Shown here one piece after another: positions 24,561-36,886 of a stretch of DNA of 64,000 nucleotides. Under the pieces are notes generated by a model. The model searched no databases. It was not told where the DNA came from and saw only the letters and a program-made list of their open reading frames with translations. Position numbers and translations under genes: made by a program. This DNA comes from Epiperipatus broadwayi (lineage: Eukaryota > Onychophora > Udeonychophora > Euonychophora > Peripatidae). Positions within the stretch are counted from its first letter, which is position 1. Every line of letters starts with the position of its first letter. The DNA lies in the NCBI GenBank assembly GCA_028023455.1, contig JAQFVV010006739.1, positions 126,001-190,000 of the forward strand, written 5' to 3'.

Positions 24561-24770
24561 AATATTCCCTGAAAATGAAGTCTTTCAATAGAAATCTCTA
24601 GAAATTTTCATGGCTGTCAGTTATTTTTAACAGTGCTCCAAAGAAAAATTTTAATCAAGCTTACTTGTTGTCTGATGGTGCCATAATTCTTGTGTACAAA
24701 GGAACCTAAAAGGTTACTCTGGTCAAATGGAAACTTTTTAGAGAAAAAAAATTATTTAGGTAACTAAAAC

Positions 24771-24811
24771 AGGGAGCCAGTAACAGAGTAAACTAGATCC
24801 CTGGCTCCCTT
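24771..24811. other. Small palindrome
   Basis: AGGGAGCCAG (24771-24780) pairs with CTGGCTCCCT (24802-24811) across a 21-base loop. It has no poly-U tail and no gene context to suggest a terminator, so its meaning is unknown. Confidence 0.5.
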
Positions 24812-27263
24812 TAGTGGACTTTGATGAATATTCTTTATCGAGATTTTCAATATAAAAACATGCTCATAAGATAATTGCCATTAAGTAAAAGCAAAAACAT
24901 TATCGCTGATACACTTTCACATCGTGGCTCCTAGTTATTTACCTAACATAAAATCTAATAATATAATTTTACCAGAAATAAAGCAAATTGCTATTGGTTT
25001 TTTTTTTAAATATAAAAAAAATCATGATTTGGATTTGTGCACTTATTTGCATTATAAATAAAAAATATTTTTTCTCAAACAATATTTATTTATTACTTAA
25101 TTTATTGTATTTAAGAATCAGTGTTAAAATTATCTAATTTCTTATTCTTCTCTTCCCCCAATAAACTGAGATTTTAAAAAAACTTTTTAATTTTCATGCA
25201 ATAGCAGACAGCCATTCTTGTATGAACACAATCATTTTAATTCCAGACGAATTTTGCAATAGTATACATATGATGGATTAAGAAGCCTGTTATCCATTTG
25301 TTTCTTATGTCTAGTCTAATGAAGATGTACTCTTACAATTATCACATCAGGCAAAATGAAGAACAAACTAATTGACAATGATCTTACCATCATATTTCCA
25401 AAATGTTACAAAGCATCCTTAAATGAAATATATACAATGATAATCATCCATGACTTACATCCAATGACATATATATGAATAAAATATTAATATAATATTG
25501 AAAATTAAACATTAGTTTTTATAATATTGTATCTATATCAATCATTCTTGGCTTTAGAGAACCCAATTCCAGATTAGGATTTTATTCTTATTAAAAAGTC
25601 AAAGTTAGAACCATTATGAACAAGAAAAGGGATGACTCTTATTATAATAATGAATTGATCTGAAAGTGAAGCAATGTTCAAGCACTAAAGTGGTAGAATA
25701 AGAACAACAATTAATTTATTGGATCAAGTTGAAATATGTTTTACAGATTTGTCAATTGAGAATCAAATCAAGAATCTTTACCTTTTTAATTCATCACTCA
25801 CACTATTGCAATATAAACTGCATAGAACAACATCTGCTATTGTAGGGTGTCTGCTATAACTAAATTAAAAGATCAATTAACAAGATACTTAGTGATTGAT
25901 GATAATAAAATAACTATTTATGGTTCTGTTAATAGATCATGGCATGTTTTTTTTATTTATACATTGTATATATATTTCCAATAATGCTGTCTAAAAAATG
26001 TAATAATTCTTCAATTTTAAAAATTAATATTTGATAAGATGAGAGAAGTCAGATGTTTACTCTTTGACAACATTAAAAGAAAAGCAAGAATTGATAAGAG
26101 TGACTGAAAATAATGAAATTGATAATAAAGATGAATCTGAATAGAATAATTTCTAAATCTAGTCTAAAAATGGATTACACTCCAATATAACTTGACATTA
26201 AAATATATAAAGCTTGGTCACTGAACCAATAATAAACTTCTATTTAAAAAAAAAACAATTACAAAAGTAAAATAATATACACAATTCTTATCATTCCATT
26301 ACTTATGTTTTATTCTTCTGAATCAATTATTTTTATTAATATTTTGACCATTACATATGATCTTTTTCAGAGAAAAATCATTTTTATATACATTATGAGC
26401 AATAAGTAATGTATATGCATATTTTTATAATGCATATATAAGAAATAAAAAAGTATACATGTATATGCATTGAAATATTATACATAATGTTGTATCTACA
26501 TTTTAGTTTTTCCTGAAAAAAAAAAAACCATATATAATGCTGAAAAATTGGATAGCAAAAAAAAAACAAAAATTAAATGATTGATAAGAATTAAACAGAA
26601 GTAAAAAAATATGTAAAACATTTTCTAAAGAAAAGAAATTCAAAAATATTATCTAATAATGACTTTGAAATCATTTCTTTCATATTAAAAATAAAATTAC
26701 TAATCAAAATGAATTTTTAGAAAGAAAGGAATGCAAATGTTCCTGATATTATTGTAAGAGTAACAATAGTTTAAGCTAAATAATATTATTGAGAAAAAAA
26801 AATGTGCAAATGAGGAATAATCTAATTAAATAAATTGCTTATAATGAGTTGAATGTCAATCCTATTTCACATTGTTTTACTAAGAAATTGAAGCCAAGAG
26901 CCTTTGTTACTTAAATAATTACATTTTTTAGTTTGTAAATGCCTTTTGGATTTTTTATTTTTTAGCATGATTAAAGACTGTAATTAGAAAGATTGTAAAT
27001 GTGCTCTTTTAAGCCAGACCACGCTGCCTACTTTCTAAAATATGGAAAACATATTACTTTAAAGATGCTACATGTTCTGTGTTAATTATATTGCAACAAA
27101 AGATGACTGGTAACTAATTCTTTTTCATCTGTATTGTCAACTCTGAATCAATGCATACATTGTGCAGCAACACAGTTAATCTATTTACCATAAAATTTTT
27201 AGCACATGAACATATCTAGAACACAAATTGTGGCATCAGTGTATTTTGTTCTTGGATTCATGA
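24812..27263. other. A+T-rich intergenic DNA, no gene seen
   Basis: No recognisable coding sequence. Near 26393-26485 there is an ATGCATAT/TATACAT-rich stretch with repeated TATGCAT motifs. Nothing else stands out until the mariner fragment. Confidence 0.55.
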
Positions 27264-27488
27264 ACTGAACAATGCACTAATGTTAACTTTTGTTTTAAAT
27301 TTGACCAAACTCCTACTGAAAGATGTGAGTTGATTGAAATGGTGTTTGGAAATGAAATCATGAATTGCAAAAATGTTTTCAAGTGGTTTGCAAAATTTCA
27401 TGATGGCAGAGTATTGAATATGATCTATGAAGATATGAAAGATACGCTCACATTTCACATTCACACTCCAGACACATTAATGTCTTAA
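27264..27488 (+). pseudogene. Mariner-type transposase N-terminal fragment
   Basis: The frame has no ATG start; it is bounded upstream by TGA and ends at TAA. It reads TEQCTNVNFCFKFDQTPTE, continuing with ELIEMVFGNE, VFKWFAKFHDGR and decayed sequence. This matches the first helix-turn-helix of mariner transposases, whose pattern is EQR.NI.FC.KLGKTATE…L…YG.EAL…VFEW..RF..GR. It is known to bind the element's terminal repeats. No DDD catalytic region follows in any frame, and no TIRs were found. A minus-strand 68-codon frame over the same bases is a shadow. The fragment is inactive, and its length is under a fifth of a full transposase. Confidence 0.75.
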
Positions 27489-27762
27489 AAGATTTTGTAA
27501 TGAATAGCAAATGTATGTTGCTATATAACACACATAATGATATACAAATGGTGTTATAGGCATATTTTCAGATTATCAACATAATTCTTTAGCCAAATGT
27601 GAGTTAGCAGAGTTTTTAAATGGAAAACAAATCAATTTATTATGTTACCAGAAATCTCATGGGTGAATGGATTATGACAAATATTTTATTTAAGTAGAAA
27701 AGTTATTGTAAAAAATGGGAGTATCATGCTAAAATAATAGCATTGTATGCGTTTTGTTTTAG

Positions 27763-27996
27763 TTAAGAATTTATAAAAAGTCAACACAGATTGTTAGGCA
27801 GATTACAGTTATACAAGCTTCAAAGTTAAATGATGTTCCTTTATTCAAAGCAACTACTACTTATCCAAAAGTTCAACAGCTGTTAAACATTACATTTTCT
27901 AATATGGATTTTCAAATTTGTCAAACAGTGAGACAAAACTTTCTTAAAGATTATGTTGTGGATGCAAGTGTGGCTGTTGTTGGGCTTAAAAAATAA
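27763..27996 (+). CDS. Unidentified open segment, possibly exon-like or transposon relic
   Basis: An uninterrupted 77-codon frame runs from just after an in-frame TAG (27760-27762) to TAA at 27994. Its composition (VRQ, LFKATTTYPKVQQLL, FSNMDFQICQTVRQNFLKD, ASVAVVGLK) is less A+T-biased than neighbouring chance frames. There is no early ATG. A pyrimidine-rich GTTTTGTTTTAG sits exactly at its 5' edge and resembles a 3' splice site, which would suit a terminal exon. I do not recognise the family. It lies about 270 bp after the mariner fragment but does not read as mariner catalytic sequence. Chance or another decayed transposon are equally possible. Confidence 0.2.
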   Translation, partial: LRIYKKSTQIVRQITVIQASKLNDVPLFKATTTYPKVQQLLNITFSNMDFQICQTVRQNFLKDYVVDASVAVVGLKK

Positions 27997-29033
27997 AAAT
28001 AAATTCTAAATGGCTTCATGACAATGATTGTATTGTCTATTATTTAATTTTAAAAAATATGATATTTTCTGTTGGTTAAAATAGTAAAATGGATATAGAG
28101 CCTGATAAATAATAAATGAGTTAAAGCCAAAAGCTTCTTCAATTAATAAGAAGACTTAAAATGATTGGTGGATTCAAATTATGAAAGATATTCTTTTTTG
28201 GTATATTGAAATCAATATACACTATAGTCCTATTAAATCAATGAATACATAATGATGATATTGTGATCAGAAGGAAAAATAATTTTGATTATCTTTTAAA
28301 TAATAACAGAAGAAATGATATGACTGTATATAATAATCTACAGATGTAGCATGCCTTACAATAGAGTTATGTTTTATCAACTGGATTGAAAATTATTCAA
28401 TCACCAGTCTAATATAGTTATGTTTTTCCACAGGAGAGATTGCAGACATTAATAAGTAGCTGAAATACACACATATTTATAATGCACATTCTCTACATCA
28501 AAGATTTATATTGTAATTATATTGATAGTATATCAAATAGTATTATTTGGTAACTGGAAAATTATAGTTATACAATGCAAGCACCTTGCTTTAATACAGT
28601 TTAGTTTGTGTTATCATTTAATCTCTGTCACAACTATAAGTGGGTATAAAATGTCACATGCATGCACCCACCGAAATGACTCATTTAAATATGATAGAGA
28701 TATCCAAATTTATAAACAATATATTGTAATCTTAAAAGCAGAAAGAATGCAGGAATATTATAAATTCATAAAGATGTGACATTGATAGCTATTGTTTTAA
28801 TTTATAAAAATAAAAAAAAGGTTTAAAAAACGCAGTAATTATCGAAGAATGACACTGTTATCTAACATAGTAAATATACTTTTAAGAATTTTATTGATAA
28901 GGTTGCTTTAGTAATAGGTTAATAATTACTTAATATTTGATATGGTTTCAAAAATCAGCATATATCTAAATGCAATGTGTTTTGTTGCTCAGAAAATACA
29001 AAAAAAGTATCACGAGTAAAGAATGATCTAGAT
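27997..29033. other. A+T-rich intergenic DNA, no gene seen
   Basis: The 85-codon frame at 28522-28779 has no recognised motif. Nothing else identified. Confidence 0.5.
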
Positions 29034-29150
29034 CAGGGGTGGCCAACATTTTACAGATATGTGCCAATTTTTCATCATGAATTTTATGTTCCATACAATT
29101 TTTGTGATACTATTTACTTTTTGCATAAAATACAATGTCATAAATAAATA
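29034..29150 (+). mobile_element. hAT-type transposon left terminus
   Basis: CAGGGGTGGCCAAC at 29034-29047 is a classic hAT terminal inverted repeat start, and GATATGTGCCAATTTTTC just inside resembles the TGTGCCA/GGGCCA text common in hAT ends. The eight bases before it are ATCTAGAT. The likely partner terminus is at 36886, 7.85 kb away, with only 5 of 8 target bases matching, so the two ends may belong to different copies. No hAT transposase was recognised between them. Confidence 0.55.
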
Positions 29151-31489
29151 ATACTTAACATTTTTTTCATAATATAACAAAATATAAAAAATATAAAGTT
29201 GAAATATTGCTTATTTTAACGAACTTCTGCATTTGTTTACTCAACATTTAATGTTTGGACTTAAATTTGTTAATAACAATTTTCAAATTTTTAATCAATC
29301 ACTTGTATTTGTTTTCATCAATTTCATATATAATAATTTTTACAAAGAACAAAACTGCAAATCTTATAAAGAATGGATAATTGATGAAAATTATAAACTG
29401 TTATGGCCTCATTCCAGAGTAGACATCTCAAGAATAGATCAGTGTCAAGTGATGCTTACAAAATAATAGTAGAACATTTTTCTTTTATAACTGACTTAAT
29501 TTGAATTTTTATGAAGTCAAAACAACGAAGGCTCCAGAATTACTTACGATTTTAGGCTGTTGTGGTCACTATAAGTACAAATTAACATTACTTAGTAAAA
29601 TTTAGCAATTAACACTGATTATAAGAGTCTCGTGATTAGATGCCTAACTACCATGTCTATGAATCAAAAATTAAGTTCATGCTGAATAAACTTTGGAAAT
29701 CTTATAGTGAATATAAAATGTTTATTCTTCTTTTACCAATTACAACTTTTAAGCACTTTATATATTTTAAAAACTTGTTTATATTTTGCAAACAAGTTTG
29801 TTTTTAGAAATAATGATAACAGAGAGACTCAAAGAGATAACACTCTGGGTTTCCATATAGTTAGCTATCCACGTGAGACATATTCAACATAATGCATCAA
29901 ATGCCATTCTATAATTCATCATCTAAATAAAGACTTATTGGTTTAGTATTAATTAATATGATTAATAACATAATTAATCTAAATTATTGAAAATAATGTT
30001 TACCTTAACTTTTATGAGGGAAAAAAACTGTATTTAAAAAATACTTTATAAATTTTTTTATTTAAAAAGTACAATTATTTCTATTTATATAAACCATTAA
30101 TGGTTTATATATTACATGAAATAATTTTATTATTTGTAAATATTTAATTTTCAAATAAAATATATTTTTATTATTTTAAATACAGTACTATAAAAACAAT
30201 CTTTTTTACTTCAAATGAAAATTCCTCTTTTCTAAATTGTAATCCTTAATCAAATTCTGCACACAGATTTATTATTATTTTCACTCCATGCTTTTAATTT
30301 AAATGAAACAGAGCTGCAAAAAAACGATAAATTTTATAAAAATATCTTTGACAAATCACTTGCCAGATTAAAAAAGTTAACACATAACCTCTGAATGGCG
30401 GGCATTTTCAACACTTCATCATAAAGAGCTTTTAAGTATGTTAAAAAGATTTTATTTTAAAATATTTTTACCATTTATAATTTATAAATGTGAATTAAAT
30501 TATTAAACTGTATTTCAGCTCCCTGCTGTAATCCTCGCTCTAGTGATGATATATCAGCTATTAATGAAAGTTATTTGGTGAATCTAATTACTTTAAGTGA
30601 TAAAGTGTTATAACAACAAAGAATGTTTTGATTAAACTGATCTCAGACAATTAAAAAACACGGGCTTTTTTTTTAATTGTCACTCTTTCTTTAAAATGGA
30701 AAAAAAAGTGTTAATGGCAAATGCTACAATAATATTCGATATTCTCTCAATTCAATTTAAAAAAGTTTTCCCTCTAATATGCTGGGAATTACGATCACAG
30801 CCACTAAACAATGATCAGGCAAATCAAGTAAAAAACTTCCTATCATTAGCCAATCAGAATTTGTAATAATAGCAACTGCAATACTGGGAATGTCATAGTC
30901 CTGGTCTGTGTGGTTTAGCACAATTGTCAGACGGTGGATTCAAGATCTAAAGATTCCTAAATAAACTTAAAAAAACCCTCAGTTTAGTGAAATGAATTAC
31001 ACTATTATTATAATCGATCTGCCATTTTGTACTTGAACAAGACATTATCTTCCAAGCAACTTACTGTATGATTATTATATATTTACAAACCTGATTTAAA
31101 ACACTAAACTCTCTTGTTATTTTCCAAACCCAGGAATCAGTGTAGAAATTTTTAGCTTTCACATTCATCAATCTAACCATTATGCTAATCTACTTGTAAA
31201 TATATGTTGATTTTTCACACTTAGGATTACTTTTTCTCTATAAAAGAAATTAAAGCTAGTTTCTAATAGTTTAAAAACATACGATTTATTTATAAATATA
31301 TCATTCCAATGGGAATAGGAGTACTCTATTGAATAAAAAATTTTTTTTTTTGCTCAAATGTCAATTTCTGATTATAAGAAATAATGAGTTGGTGTTACAT
31401 TTATCTCTTTTAAAATACTATGCATCAACATAATTAAAAAATAGATACGTGATAATGCATTAACTCTTAATAAAGTTATTGTTCAATAT
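29151..31489. other. A+T-rich DNA inside the putative hAT interval, no gene seen
   Basis: The frames at 29233-29466 and 29707-29892 show no transposase motif. 30780-30960 is slightly less A+T-rich and includes GGATTCAAGATCT near 30932, a weak B-box-like string. Nothing else recognised. Confidence 0.5.
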
Positions 31490-31737
31490 CATCATCATTT
31501 TTAACTATTATCAAGCCACTGCAAGATGAAGGTCTCTTCAAGTTCAATCCATTTTATCCGATGTCTAACTTCCTTATTTCATCTAACCCTCTCACATGTG
31601 ATCTCTTTCTAGATTTTTTATAATCTCTTGGAATCCATCTATTATCACATATTTTAGAAATATATCCAGCCCAACTTCACTTCAATCTCTTAATTTTTTC
31701 AGTGATGCAAATAATACCTCTTTGGTCTCTTAAAGTT
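31490..31737 (-). pseudogene. LINE (non-LTR retrotransposon) C-terminal fragment, minus strand
   Basis: Reading the minus strand from about 31737 gives TLRDQRGIICITEKIKRLK, a stop, SWAGYISKICDNRW, IPRDYKKSRKRS and DEIRKL. This follows the well-known LINE ORF2 tail pattern (SLRDR…I…TKV.DV…I.RLKW.WAGHV.R..DNRW…PRDGKR..GRP..RW.DE). The GATGATGAT tract at the low-coordinate end (ATCATCATC at 31490-31500 on the plus strand) fits a microsatellite-type 3' tail, as in RTE-like elements. Two internal stops show decay. No reverse transcriptase remains. Confidence 0.7.
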
Positions 31738-31874
31738 ATTGTTATCTAATAAAAATAAATCTGCTTTAGAAATAAATGTACCCCTAGCAAACATTTCTGT
31801 AAATGTCATGGCAACAAGAAAAATAAAGAAGCAAATACAGGATCAGATTAAATCTAACTTAAATGACTAGATAA

Positions 31875-31990
31875 AAATTGTCTTATTTTGGTCATGTTAT
31901 GAGAATATCTAGTTCACTAGAAAAATATGCAAATGATTATTAGAATTGAAATGAAAGAAGAAACAGAAAATTAGCAAAGAAATATAGGAA
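31875..31990 (+). pseudogene. Second LINE C-terminal fragment, plus strand
   Basis: The plus-strand frame reads KLSYFGHVMRISSSLEKY and, after stops, NERRNRKLAKKYRNSI. KL.YFGHVMR…SLEK followed by a basic stretch (…GRR.RGR…W in intact copies) is the signature of another group of LINE ORF2 tails. It lies back to back with the minus-strand tail at 31490-31737, about 140 bp apart, so two independent insertions or an inversion are needed. Confidence 0.6.
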
Positions 31991-34756
31991 TTCCATCATC
32001 CCAATAATGAATATTACATAGTTTGAAAACTCAAAACAAGATTGAAATTCAGAATAAATTTAATTACCATATTTGTCAGCATATAGAATACACCCCCCCT
32101 CCTAAAATGTCTAAAATATGGAATGCATCTTATATGGCAGTAATCAAAATTATAAGTTGAAATTTCCATCAGCCTAAAACTTCTAGTTTGTATTAATATA
32201 CATATATAAGTATTCAATTACATTTTGTCCTTTTGTGAAACAAAAAAATATTTACAATTACACATGCATATAAGCATGCATGTAAGCTATATCTACTGCA
32301 CAATGGTCATACTAATACACAAGTATATACATTATCATAATCATATCAATATCGGAGCAAAACATTCAAAATAATTTAATATTCTCATAACGTTTTAAAA
32401 ATTATTTTAAAATTAAATTGTTAAAGTATTAAAAAAAAGTTATCCCCAAAATATAAATCTATCCACAGGGTAAATAATATACAGTTAAGAAAAGAGATAA
32501 TCTTCAAAATGTTTAGCTCTGGAGATGAATGTCTGGGTTTTGAGGATGAAGATTAAAATATACCTAACTATAGTGTTTTCTAGTTACATTTTTTATACAC
32601 ATAATTGATTATAAAATTAGTACAGTAAATCATTATGGAAATTCATGAAAAAATGTAGACTATTTTTTTTTTTTTAATGTGTATAAAAAAAGAGAGTGTC
32701 TTATATGCTGCTCTGTCCCACCAATAAATACATTATTTATATTTATAAATCAGACCATTAAAACATCATTCATAATGAATAGCAGAATTAGCAGATAAGG
32801 TAATACAGTGACAATCTTAATTATGATAACCAAACTTACCAGTGCTAGTGCTAGAGACTCAAGTGAACAAAGGCTTCTGTATTATTGTTCTTTGCTTTTG
32901 TGACAGCTACCAATGTTCTAAATGGATTTTTCTCTATAAACTATTACTTATTAAAAAAAGCATTCATTACTTAATTTTTTAAATACTGTTAAGTTTATTT
33001 CCAGTTTGATTTTATTTGCAATTTTATTGAAGATATTTCTAATGCTTCCAGTTCATTTTTAACACCCACACAAGAACAAAAAAATAAATGTAATTAAAAC
33101 TTTAAAAAATATATACATCTTTACTAAATATTACAACAGCATTATTTAGACTACTTAGGTACTTGTAACACCACACTAATAATTTTTTGTCATTAACAAA
33201 AAGTTTAGGTTTACATGTGGTGACATTGGTTTCACATACTAAACTCTTAAGATTTTGAATCTAAATCAGTAATCACTAATTGTTCATTATGTACCCATAG
33301 GCAGTAGAATAGAACTTCTGTTAGTACCCTTCTGTTAATATCATTATTCCTATACATAATCAAACTTTATTTTGTGTGACTGTTTTTCATATCTCCATAC
33401 TCATGGTCTTTTGTTATCAATATCAATCTATCTTAGACTTAATTACAATAACAATTAATAATTTCTATAATGCATTTCACTTCAATTTTTATACAAATAA
33501 ACATGATACAAAATATTTATCTAATTATTAAATATATCCTTTTTTGTTATTTTATTACTATCATAAATTGCAATCTTGTAAATATTTTCAATTTGCTTTT
33601 TGTATCACTCATATAAAAATGTCATCATTCCATTTGTTATGGTTTCATTTATTAGATCTAATAAAACCTTTACTAGCCATATTAAATTGCTCACACCATG
33701 TTTTTAAATGATGGGAGATGCAATGTAATAGAGCCTTCAGGGACAAAAAACACACTTCAATATTTATAGAACACGAGCAGAGAACTGGTTATTGATTTGA
33801 GCTAACAAAAGTAGAGATAGTGTACACAGAGAAAGAGAATAGAAAGTAGAAGTTTATTAAAAAAGTGTGTGTAATAGCTGGTGCTCATTTTACTATTAAC
33901 AAAAAAGAAACAAGTGTGCCCACTTCAAAGAAATTGGCTACTTAAATATTCAAATTTAAATTTTAAATTAAAATTGAATACATGAACAGTTAATTAAACA
34001 TTGATATAAAGAACCATTTAATCACACCACAACATTCCATGAATATGATATTATAAAAATATATTGAAAGCATGCTAGGCAGTAATAAAGCTAAATATTA
34101 TTAAAAAAACTATCTTTTCTGTGTGTATTTTCATTTTACCAGATATTATGTTGGCTCAAAAAAGAAGAAAATTAGTAACAATTGAATTATATTTATTATT
34201 GTGCTGGCTACTATTGTGTTAAAAATTATAAATTCTGAAGTTTTTTTCCTTCATTTTTTTTTAAAAATAATTTTCATAATTGTGTGTATGGTGTTACATA
34301 TATCAAACAAAGTATCATTTGGTTTTCTCAGATTACTATTAATATATGCATTAATATCAATAATCCACTCAATTTACTCTAGCTCAAATATTTAATGGAA
34401 GTAGAATTTGGCAGTCATTAGCATCTAGTGTCTGCTGACTAGTCAAGTGTACAACAGATGGCTCTGGAATAGAGTAAATAGAGCTGGTTATTGTTCTAAA
34501 TACAATTTTAACTTTAAAACCATTTTAAAAAATCATTTAACTTTTTATAGTATGTAACATTTGAATTTTAAAGAAAATAATTGGAAAGGAAACTAAAAAC
34601 TATCACATACTTTTTATGCATGGATTATTGCAAGAGAGCCAAATTTAATCCACAGGAAAGAGACTTGTGTTCCTTTGTCAAAAAAATGGAACATCTGACT
34701 TTTATAATTTACATTTCTCATTACAAATTTATTAAACGCATATTGATTATGTAAGT
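31991..34756. other. A+T-rich intergenic DNA, no gene seen
   Basis: Frames at 32014-32217 (-) and 34201-34395 are hydrophobic chance frames. 34735-34756 already belongs to the extended end of the MITE that follows (homologous to 9930-9952, inverted). Confidence 0.55.
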
Positions 34757-34930
34757 AATATTTACTGAGGCTATAACCTCGATAATATGCGTATAAAATG
34801 TGATAGTAGGGACCTCTACAGGTGTTTTAACCAAAAGCTCACGCTATGGAAGAAGCTTAAAACACCTGTAGAGGTCCCTACTATCGCATTTTACATGCAT
34901 ATTATCGAGGTTATAGCCTCAGTAAATATT
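34757..34930. mobile_element. Hairpin MITE, copy 3 (longest)
   Basis: The left arm 34757-34829 (AATATTTACTGAGGCTATAACC… to GGTGTTTTAA) pairs almost perfectly with 34858-34930. The loop is about 28 bases (CCAAAAGCTCACGCTATGG…). The arms share GTAGGGACCTCTACA and GGTTATAGCC with the 19.1 kb copy, and the outer 60 bp matches the 9.9 kb fragment inverted. CpG sites remain (TATCGCATT, ATCGAGG), which suggests this is the youngest of the three. No coding content. Confidence 0.85.
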
Positions 34931-36560
34931 TCACATTACAATAATTTGCATATTTTATAAACTATATATTCAGCCTGTTCTCAGTATTGTTAGTTAATTA
35001 ATTTTGCACTAGGATTCTGACAAGAAGTCACCAAAAGTTAACTCAGTGTTATTAAGCTAGAATATATATATTTGGTTTAAAAATACTTTTTCATAATGGC
35101 TTGACTCAGCTCAAGTTTTTGGAGTAAACTTTAAAAATGTTAATTTATGCAAATTTATATTATAATCACCAGTATACTACTCAGAAACTTATAGAATCAT
35201 CTAGGTAATAGAAATTTATGACAAAATGCTAACAGTTGTTTATCACTGATGGTAATTTTCTTTCCATTTCATCACTAAGTTTTCCTCCTAAAGGTAACTT
35301 AAGTAATTTGGCAATAAAGAACTACAATATGCAATAATACATATTAAAATTAATAATAACTTGTCACTGTTGGAATCTCTATAACAATGGGGGGGGGCTG
35401 TGACTTGCTAGCCACATGTATCATCTAAGACTATTCTGTGCAGTGTCAGAGAATATTGATTTTCATTGCCATTTTCTCTAAACTTTTATATTAATAATGT
35501 ATAATAGTATAATATATAATAATATAAGAATATTTTATTCTGAAAATACTTTAACAAACTGATTTACAACTATGTGATATTACAATATACTTTGATGCTG
35601 CCACTGTGCTTTGGCTTTAAATTATTCTCTGGTAACTATTTTTACATTATTTTGCCACTTTACATTATTTTGACAGTAAAAACTGGAATTAAAGTAAATA
35701 TTGATTTAGTCATTAAAAAAAAATCTGAAGATATAAGTAACTTAAGTGCAGGTCAATAAAAGTCTAAAATGTTGATGATTGGTAGATTCTTTGATCTTAG
35801 ACATATAAATAAACTTCTACACTTCTCTTCAATTGTTGTTAGCAATAGCAAAAAAATTGTGTGATTGTTTTTACAAAATATTCATATATTGATAAATATT
35901 TATTTTTATATAGCACAGTATTTATTATAATATATTTGGTCGTAAACCAATAAAAGAGAATATATTCATGTTTAATTTAGATTTTTTTTAAAAATGTTTT
36001 ATTTTAAAAAATACAAGAAACAAGAAGTAATGATAAAAATAAAACTACAATTGTTACACTTAGTCAAATGCCCAATACAGAAATTTTGTGAAATTTAATA
36101 ACTATAAATGCAATTTTAAATTGTAGAACAGAATTTATAGCTTTATAATAAGTATAATAATTTATTCATGTTTAAGAAATGAAATTTGATCAACAAAGAT
36201 TTCAATAATTTATTTTTAATCAGCTTTGCTGTAATTGTCCAATAAGAAAAAAAATTATTATCATTATATATTTCACTTTATTTATTTTTTCTATGTTTGG
36301 AAAACTCAAATACAATTTTTTTAGAATGTTTTTTGTTTGTAATTTTACATTTCTAATAAATTAAGTACAATTTATTGATTCATGATATTGAATAAAGATT
36401 TTAGTAGCAGATTACAATGTTGAACTATTAACTGAAATTTCCACTAGGTGATGATGAAAATGCAGAAGGATTAAATATAAGTAAAAGAGAGATCTTTTCA
36501 AACTTTAAATTTTTAGCTTTTAAAAGATACCAATTGAAAGGGTATCATATTTGTGTGATA
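34931..36560. other. A+T-rich DNA, no gene seen
   Basis: A G-tract of 8 lies at 35390-35397. The 61-codon frame at 35574-35759 is hydrophobic with no motif. Nothing else recognised. Confidence 0.55.
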
Positions 36561-36886
36561 AAAAGTATTTCAACATTTGATGATTGTTTTCCATTCTGCC
36601 AAAATTATTTCCTAAAGTACCTATTGCAGCTCTTACATAGATTTTATTATAATATTTGAGTAATAAAAGTGTTTCGGCATTAGATTGCTATTTCTAATCC
36701 TGCCAAAATTATTTTCCAAAGTGACTATTTTGGATCTCACATGGATTTTATTATCGTATTTGGACGGTAAAAAGTATTTTGACATTTGATGGTTATGGTC
36801 ATCCCTGCCAAAATTATTTCTCAAAATACTATAGTTCTTGAACATTCATATGTGGCTCTTATTACAGATGAACTTGTCCACCCCTG
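36561..36886 (-). mobile_element. hAT-type right terminus with 104-bp subterminal repeats
   Basis: The complement of the right edge reads CAGGGGTGGACAAGTTC, a hAT terminal repeat matching CAGGGGTGG at 29034. Inside it lie three diverged direct units with a period close to 104 bp (starting near 36561, 36665 and 36769), each containing AAAAGT(A/G)TTT, TGCCAAAATTATTT and, in the first two, ATGGATTTTATTAT-like text. Subterminal arrays are typical transposase-binding regions of hAT elements. On the minus strand GAGCCACATATGAATG follows the usual 'GAGCCACA' style of hAT ends. The 70-codon minus-strand frame is a by-product of the repeats. Confidence 0.65.
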
